Positions 59,398 to 64,000 of a stretch of DNA of 64,000 nucleotides are shown here, one piece after another. The position numbers and the translations under genes were made by a program. The notes beneath the pieces were generated by a model. It searched no databases, had not been told where the DNA came from, and saw nothing but the letters and a program-made list of their open reading frames with translations. Each line of letters starts with the position of its first letter. Position 1 is the stretch's first letter. The DNA is from Tunturiibacter gelidiferens (GTDB taxonomy: Bacteria > Acidobacteriota > Terriglobia > Terriglobales > Acidobacteriaceae): assembly GCF_014201335.1 (NCBI RefSeq), contig NZ_JACHEB010000004.1, positions 310,001 to 374,000 of the forward strand. The letters are read 5' to 3'.

Positions 59398-60969
59398 ATG
59401 GAACGGTTTGATTTTTTGGTTATTGGGGCAGGTATTGCAGGGCTAAGTGCAGCGATTCGGTTAGCAGAGACGGGCACGGTGCTGGTGGTGACGAAGGAAG
59501 AGCTGGCGGAGTCGAATACGGCTTATGCGCAGGGTGGGATCGCGGTGGCGATGGGTGGGGATGAGGATGTAGCACTGCACCTCGAAGACACGATGGCGGC
59601 GGGAGATGGGCTGGTGAATCGCGAGGCGGCAGCGGTGCTGGTTTCGCAGGGGCCGCAGCGGGTTGAGGAACTGTTGGAGTGGGGGACAGCCTTCGATCGT
59701 TATCCAAAGGACAAGAACGGGGAAGAGGGCGAGTTGATGCGGACGCGTGAGGGTGCGCATAGCCTGTCGCGGATTCTGCATGCGAATGGAGATGCGACGG
59801 GGAAGGAGATTGCCGTGTCGTTGCTGCGGCATGTGCGGGAGGGTGGATTTGGTAAGGGCACGATTGAGTTGATGGAATGGACTACGAGTGTGGACTTGAT
59901 TGTTGAGGGAGGACGCGTGGTGGGGGCTACGCTGCTTGATGGTGAGGGTGGACTGAGGGTGGTTCAGGCTGGGGCTGTTTTGCTGGCAAGTGGTGGGGCG
60001 GGGCAGGTTTATAGCGATACTACGAATCCTGCGGTGGCTACGGGGGACGGGATTGCGATGGCTTATCGGGCGGGGGCGGCGGTGAGCGATATGGAGTTTT
60101 ATCAGTTTCATCCGACAGCTTTTAGTGAGGTGGGTGCTCCGAGGTTTTTGTTGAGCGAGGCGCTGCGGGGTGAGGGTGCGTATCTGGTGAATGCGAAGGG
60201 GGAGCGGTTTATGGAGCGGTATCATCCGCTGCTGGAACTGGCTCCGAGGGATGTTGTGGCGAGGGCGATTACGCGCGAGGGGATGGATGGGCCGGTGTAT
60301 CTGGATATGCGGCATGTGAAGAAGGATCTGCATGCGCGGTTTCCGGGGATCTCGACTTTTCTGGCGAAGTATCGGCTGGAGTTGGGGAGGGATCTGATTC
60401 CGGTGCGGCCTGCGGCGCATTATTTGATGGGTGGGGTGAGAACGGATGTGCAGGGAAGAACGTCGCTGCCGGGTTTGTATGCAGCAGGTGAGGCGGCGTG
60501 CACGGGGGTGCATGGAGCGAATCGGTTGGCGAGTAATTCGCTGCTGGAGGGGTTGGTGTTTGGGGCGCTGACGGCAGAGACGATGATTGCGGAAACGCTG
60601 CGTGAGGACGGCGGTTTGGGTGTTGCACCGGCGGCTTCGAATACGGGTGTGAGTTCGGAGGCGGCGGCGGAGAAGTGGATCAAAGAGCTGCGAGAGTTGA
60701 TGTGGAAGTACGCGGGGCTGCTTAGGGATGCGGACGGTTTGCGGCAGGCGAAGCGTGGACTGGATGCGTTGGGCGCAGCGATGCCGAAGGGTTTGACGCG
60801 GCGAGCGGTGGAGGCGCGGAATTTGCATGTAGTGGCTGAGTTGATCGTGGCGTCGGCGTTGGGCCGGGAAGAGAGCCGGGGGGCGCATTTTCGGAATGAT
60901 TTTCCGCTGCGGGGTGAGGTGGCGAAGCACTCGGTGATGCAGCAGGGGAGGCTTGAGTTTGTTGCCTGA
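59398..60969 (+). CDS. nadB: L-aspartate oxidase
   Basis: FLVIGAGIAGLSAAIRLAET is the FAD-binding start. NTAYAQGGIAVAMGGDEDV and FYQFHPTAFSEVG are the flavin and active-site motifs, and AAHYLMGGVRTDVQGRTSLP with GVHGANRLASNSLLEGLVFG close the FAD domain. A C-terminal helical domain follows. The enzyme makes iminoaspartate for NAD synthesis. Length of 523 residues is normal. nadA and nadC are not in the window. The start lies about 20 bases after mosaic repeat copy C. Confidence 0.95.
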   Translation: MERFDFLVIGAGIAGLSAAIRLAETGTVLVVTKEELAESNTAYAQGGIAVAMGGDEDVALHLEDTMAAGDGLVNREAAAVLVSQGPQRVEELLEWGTAFDRYPKDKNGEEGELMRTREGAHSLSRILHANGDATGKEIAVSLLRHVREGGFGKGTIELMEWTTSVDLIVEGGRVVGATLLDGEGGLRVVQAGAVLLASGGAGQVYSDTTNPAVATGDGIAMAYRAGAAVSDMEFYQFHPTAFSEVGAPRFLLSEALRGEGAYLVNAKGERFMERYHPLLELAPRDVVARAITREGMDGPVYLDMRHVKKDLHARFPGISTFLAKYRLELGRDLIPVRPAAHYLMGGVRTDVQGRTSLPGLYAAGEAACTGVHGANRLASNSLLEGLVFGALTAETMIAETLREDGGLGVAPAASNTGVSSEAAAEKWIKELRELMWKYAGLLRDADGLRQAKRGLDALGAAMPKGLTRRAVEARNLHVVAELIVASALGREESRGAHFRNDFPLRGEVAKHSVMQQGRLEFVA

Positions 60970-60994
60970 GGTGAGTGGAGAGCGGAGTTCGGGC

Positions 60995-61237
60995 GTGAAG
61001 CGTGACAGAGGTTTGCAACGTTTTGTTGTATCTGCTGCCGGGGCGATGATTAGCTTTTGTGTGGTCGCAGTGGCGATATATTACAAGATTGCGGACGTGA
61101 GGGTGAACGGTGCCTTTCATGGCGGGCCTGCTTCGCTAGCTGCTGCCATGGCTGGATTGTTCGGAGGCGGGGTCGTGGCAGTGCTGGTGCTGGTGTCTCT
61201 TTTGAGGTGGGGGAGCAGACGCGAGTTGGAGCCGTGA
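60995..61237 (+). CDS. Small membrane protein downstream of nadB (80 aa)
   Basis: The GTG at 60995 with GGAG seven bases upstream is preferred; the open frame starts earlier, within the end of nadB. Two membrane helices are seen (FVVSAAGAMISFCVVAVAIY and AAMAGLFGGGVVAVLVLVSL). No family recognised. It probably shares the nadB transcript. Confidence 0.5.
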   Translation: MKRDRGLQRFVVSAAGAMISFCVVAVAIYYKIADVRVNGAFHGGPASLAAAMAGLFGGGVVAVLVLVSLLRWGSRRELEP

Positions 61238-61291
61238 TGAGAGCGCGGCGGTGGAGGTTTTCTTTGATGGGTTTTGATTGGGAGTTGAAGA

Positions 61292-62203
61292 CTATTTTTT
61301 TGAAAGCAGCGAGAGCGCGATCGTTGTTCCCAGGATGACTATGATCGTTGCGAGTGATGTGAGAGGGCCGATCTCCAGGTAGTGGGCTGCGAGCATCTTG
61401 AAGGCTGCGAAGGCGAGGACTGCGGCGAGGCCGTAGTGCAGGAAGCGCAGTTTAGCGAGGAGGTGGGCGAGGAGGAAGTAGAGCGAACGAAGACCCATGA
61501 CGGCCATGATGTTCGACGTGTAGGCGAGGAATGGGTGGCGGGTAATCGAAAGGACGGCGGGGATGGAGTCTAGCGCGAAGACCACGTCGGTGAGTTCGAT
61601 GGCGATGAGGGCCAGGAAGAGGACCGTCATCATGCTTTGGCCGTTCTCGATGACGAAGAACTTGTCCTGACGGAGGCTGACAGGGTGGAGTCGGCCGAGC
61701 CAGGCGATCCAGCGTGGGGTGTGGGTTTCGTCTTTTTGGGCGCTTGGCAGGACCAGACGAATGGCTGCGATCAGCAGAATAGCGGCAAAGACATAGCTGA
61801 CCCACTCGAAGTGAGCGAGGAGGCCTATGCCGGCGGAGATGAAGGCCCCACGCATGAGGATGGCGCCGAGGACGCCCCAGAAGAGGGCTTTGGGCTGGTG
61901 GGGGGGCTCGATTTTGAAGAGGCGGAAGAGGAGGAGAAAGAGGAAGAGGTTGTCGATGGAGAGCGACTCTTCTATAGCGTAGCCTGCGAGGTATTGGGTG
62001 GCAGACAGGCTTCCCATGGAGCGGTAGAGGAAGAGTGCGAAGGCAAGGGCAGCGGCGACCCAGAGGATGGTGGCCGCAACGGAGGTGGATTGCGTTTTAG
62101 AGGGGCCCTGATAGCGAACGTAGAGAAGCTCGACCCCAAGGAGGACGAGAATGAAGACGTGAAAGCCTATCCAATGGCTGATTGGGGTCGCAGCGAGCAT
62201 CAC
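61292..62203 (-). CDS. TerC family membrane protein (Alx-like)
   Basis: The sequence has the TerC pattern of nine or so helices: FHVFILVLLGVELLYVRY, YAIEESLSIDNLFLFLLLFR with the conserved acidic residues, and LTDVVFALDSIPAVLSITRH. Relatives (Alx, MeeF/MeeY) export manganese, and TerC was first tied to tellurite resistance. Length of 303 residues fits. No yybP-ykoY-type manganese riboswitch is visible in the 135-base leader. Confidence 0.92.
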   Translation of the reverse strand: MMLAATPISHWIGFHVFILVLLGVELLYVRYQGPSKTQSTSVAATILWVAAALAFALFLYRSMGSLSATQYLAGYAIEESLSIDNLFLFLLLFRLFKIEPPHQPKALFWGVLGAILMRGAFISAGIGLLAHFEWVSYVFAAILLIAAIRLVLPSAQKDETHTPRWIAWLGRLHPVSLRQDKFFVIENGQSMMTVLFLALIAIELTDVVFALDSIPAVLSITRHPFLAYTSNIMAVMGLRSLYFLLAHLLAKLRFLHYGLAAVLAFAAFKMLAAHYLEIGPLTSLATIIVILGTTIALSLLSKK

Positions 62204-62284
62204 CTTTGGATGCTACAGTGCGGAGCGGCGAAATGTATGAAAGGGGCCCGGCGGAGCTGTTCAACAAGGGAGCCGTTGGGGAGG

Positions 62285-62308
62285 TTCGACAGGGTGTTGA
62301 CTGTCGAA
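62285..62308. terminator. Hairpin between small membrane gene and TerC gene
   Basis: TTCGACAG / CTGTCGAA is a perfect 8-bp stem with an 8-base loop; a second small hairpin GAAGC-TTGCG-GCTTC follows at 62306-62320. Either could end the upstream minus-strand transcript. Confidence 0.4.
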
Positions 62309-62338
62309 GCTTGCGGCTTCGCTAATTCAGGCAGCCAG

Positions 62339-62542
62339 CTAGCGTGCGCCGGCGACCATTGAGTAGACCGTGTAAACGATAACTGCGAGCGCCATCCACA
62401 TCAGGGAGGACAGGAACAGGCTGCGCGCAATATCGATCACATGGTGGTTCTCGAGGAAACCAGTTGCGTTGGTTGGGCGAACGGTGCGGTTGGTTAGATC
62501 TCTGTAACGGTTATGTATGTCTGCGTACGATGGTGTCTGCAT
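62339..62542 (-). CDS. Small single-pass membrane protein (67 aa)
   Basis: A polar N-terminal part (SYADIHNRYRDLTNRTVRPT) is followed by one membrane helix (SLMWMALAVIVYTVYSMVAG). GGAGGGACC lies just before the ATG. No family recognised. Confidence 0.6.
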   Translation of the reverse strand: MQTPSYADIHNRYRDLTNRTVRPTNATGFLENHHVIDIARSLFLSSLMWMALAVIVYTVYSMVAGAR

Positions 62543-62748
62543 GGTCCCTCCTATCGGCCAAGACTAGGGGGAGCATTAGCTGGGTACTATCCCTCGAATG
62601 CGGTAGTTTGTAACTCGTTTGGGTCACAATGGGGTCTGTTTTTGATGGGAATTGCTGGTTTTTCATCCGGTTTTTGATGACATGGTGGGCGGAATGGGAT
62701 AGGATTTGGCGGTATTCGGGCCCTCTAAATCCAGGAATGGGAGCGTTT

Positions 62749-63267
62749 ATGAAGATAGCGAACTGTTTGATGGCGGTTGCGGTGGGTCTCGTTGGTACAC
62801 AGTTGGCTGTGGCCCAGGCGGCAGCACCGGCGGGCTCTACGGGGATGTGCAAGGACGGAACCTACTCGACGGCTGCGAGCAAGCAGGGCGCCTGCCGGGG
62901 TCACCAGGGCGTGAAGGAGTGGTATGCGGCCGCTCCGGCTGCGACTGCTGCTCCGGCTGCAGCGGCTAGTGCACCGGTGGCGGCTGCGAAGACTGCGCCC
63001 GCTGCGGCAACATCTGCTGCTTCGACGACCGCCACAAGCACGGCTGCGGCAGCGACTGGAAAGCAGTCACCGTCGCAGAAGGCAGCGGCCCTTCCACAGG
63101 CTGCCGGCGGTGGACCAGGCCTGGTGTGGGTGAATACGTCGAGCAATGTCTATCACTGCTATGGGTCGGACTACTACGGGAAGACCAAGGCTGGGTCGTA
63201 CATGTCTGAGGCGGATGCAAAGGCCAAGGGCGCTCATCCCGACCATGGGAAGGCCTGCAGTAAATAG
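62749..63267 (+). CDS. Secreted DUF3761-like protein (172 aa)
   Basis: The ATG at 62749 has GGGAG upstream and opens into a signal peptide (LMAVAVGLVGTQLAVAQAA). The motif GMCKDGTYSTAASKQGACRG with HQGVKEWY is the DUF3761 core, where two Cys residues probably pair. A long Ala/Pro/Thr linker follows, then a second small domain GLVWVNTSSNVYHCYGSDYY ending HPDHGKACSK, a phrase common in acidobacterial secreted proteins. An upstream extension to 62629 is not supported. Confidence 0.8.
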   Translation: MKIANCLMAVAVGLVGTQLAVAQAAAPAGSTGMCKDGTYSTAASKQGACRGHQGVKEWYAAAPAATAAPAAAASAPVAAAKTAPAAATSAASTTATSTAAAATGKQSPSQKAAALPQAAGGGPGLVWVNTSSNVYHCYGSDYYGKTKAGSYMSEADAKAKGAHPDHGKACSK

Positions 63268-63316
63268 TTCATTTGATAGCTGGGTTTCTAGCGCCTCTGA
63301 CGCCGATGCTCCGGCC

Positions 63317-64000
63317 TCAGGGGCGCTGGTTGATTAAGCGGATCATCTCGAGGAAGATGTCGCCGGAGATCTGCAGGGAGTGGGCGCTGATCTTGTCGAG
63401 GGTGTCCTTGTCGGTGTGGTGGTAGCCGTCGGGCATGGCGTCGGTGGTGGGGCCGTAGTGGGCGTCGATCAGATCGAGGACGGGGACGCCGCGTGCGGCA
63501 AAGGGTAGGTGGTCATCTTCTTCGGCCTCGCGGTATTTGAAGATGGAGGCGGAGTGGCCGGTGTTTTTGGCGGCGACTTTGAGCAGGTCGAGCAGCCAGG
63601 GGGTGGAGTTCTCCACGTAGTCGATGTTGAGGTCCTTGTCGGCGATCATGTCGGCGACCAGGAGGGCTTTGATTTTGGTGAGGGTGCCGTCCTGAGACCA
63701 CTTGGCGGCGAGGTGGCGAGTGCCGTACAGCGAGTCGGAGTTGGACCAGGTTTTGACTGCCTCTTCGCCGTCGTCGAAGACGAGCCAGATGCAGTAGCCC
63801 TCGGGGGGATGGGCGCGGAGGATGGTGCCGATCTCGATGAGCAGGGCAGAGGTTGCGGCGCCGTCGTTGGCTCCGTAGAAGTTGATGTCGCGGAGGGGAT
63901 AGTTGGTCTCGTAGTGGCTGACGAGGACGATGATGCCGTCTTTTTTGCCGGGATATTTGACGATGTAGTTGGTCATCGTCTGGAGACCGGCGGGGGTGGT
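63317..64000 (-). CDS. M28 family peptidase / glutaminyl cyclase-like, 5'-truncated
   Basis: The frame is open to the right edge, so the N-terminus lies outside. Visible motifs are IIVLVSHYETNYP and FYGANDGAATSALLIEIG (zinc-binding His and Asp), WLVFDDGEEAV (catalytic and zinc-binding Glu), KALLVADMIADKDLNIDYVE (Asp) and a His in DGYHHTDKDTLDKISAHSL. The DSLYGTRHLA and MIADKDL phrases are closest to bacterial glutaminyl-peptide cyclotransferase-like M28 proteins. Export is likely from the family but the signal peptide is not in view. Confidence 0.85.
   Translation of the reverse strand, partial: TTPAGLQTMTNYIVKYPGKKDGIIVLVSHYETNYPLRDINFYGANDGAATSALLIEIGTILRAHPPEGYCIWLVFDDGEEAVKTWSNSDSLYGTRHLAAKWSQDGTLTKIKALLVADMIADKDLNIDYVENSTPWLLDLLKVAAKNTGHSASIFKYREAEEDDHLPFAARGVPVLDLIDAHYGPTTDAMPDGYHHTDKDTLDKISAHSLQISGDIFLEMIRLINQRP

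Noticed and set aside
59460-60930. 489-codon minus-strand frame
   Set aside because: It is fully antisense to nadB with Arg/His/Pro-rich content and no start signal.
62204-62338. Manganese riboswitch in front of TerC
   Set aside because: Neither the conserved loop sequences nor the paired stems of yybP-ykoY could be found on the minus strand.

Overview
The window reads as chromosome of an acidobacterium of the Terriglobales type (Granulicella, Edaphobacter or Terriglobus relatives). This is inferred from gene content and style: a TonB-dependent receptor with a carboxypeptidase-like N-terminal domain, many small secreted Gly/Ala/His-rich proteins, a combined bc-complex and cytochrome oxidase operon, a DUF2092 protein beside a repetitive secreted protein, and intergenic hairpin repeats of the 'ATCCCC-TTC-GGGGAT' kind. 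No 16S gene is present, so the assignment rests on general impression, not on a search.

Bases 1-21.9 kb are accessory DNA. They start with the 3' part of a DUF3631 (phage/plasmid helicase-primase type) gene. Next come decayed genes (an SRAP/YedK remnant and a frameshifted small gene), a stand-alone 5'-3' exonuclease and a SpoIIE-type phosphatase. A plus-strand cluster follows at 6.1-13.2 kb: sulfatase, flavodoxin-like protein, an internally duplicated protein of unknown function, DyP peroxidase and a catalase-like protein. Paired palindromes with exactly 20-bp centre spacing lie on both sides of this cluster, which makes it the most interesting part of the window. Further on are secreted proteins, a Ku protein, a minus-strand operon ending in a beta-helix protein, an ISXO2-like transposase remnant and the isolated 3' end of a tRNA at 21.87-21.91 kb. 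That tRNA end is a good candidate for an integration scar marking the edge of the island.

Bases 22-31 kb hold a respiratory operon on the minus strand: oxidase subunits II, I and III, a multi-pass membrane protein, a dihaem cytochrome c lipoprotein, a Rieske protein, a cytochrome b fused to cytochrome c, and a CtaG-type assembly protein. The layout suggests a bc-oxidase supercomplex fed by quinol. DNA polymerase IV lies upstream, followed by a tRNA-Gly(CCC) with a clear -10 box and a strong terminator.

Bases 32-64 kb are mostly housekeeping and transport genes: a C-terminal processing protease, a SurA-like chaperone, a YhaM-like exoribonuclease, MarR with DUF1398, an amidohydrolase, an Old Yellow Enzyme, aroC-def-(small membrane protein)-fmt-rsmB, a PASTA protein, a TonB receptor, an Na+/H+ antiporter, a cation efflux protein, an MFS transporter, ubiE/menG, aroB, nadB, TerC, small secreted proteins and a 5'-truncated M28 peptidase at the right edge. 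aroB and aroC (chorismate) and menG (quinone methylation) connect with the quinol-dependent respiratory operon.

Spacers in this half carry three repeat families: ATCCCC-TTC-GGGGAT hairpins at four places, a mosaic spacer element at three places, and a 33-bp direct repeat that copies the 3' end of the cation-efflux gene.
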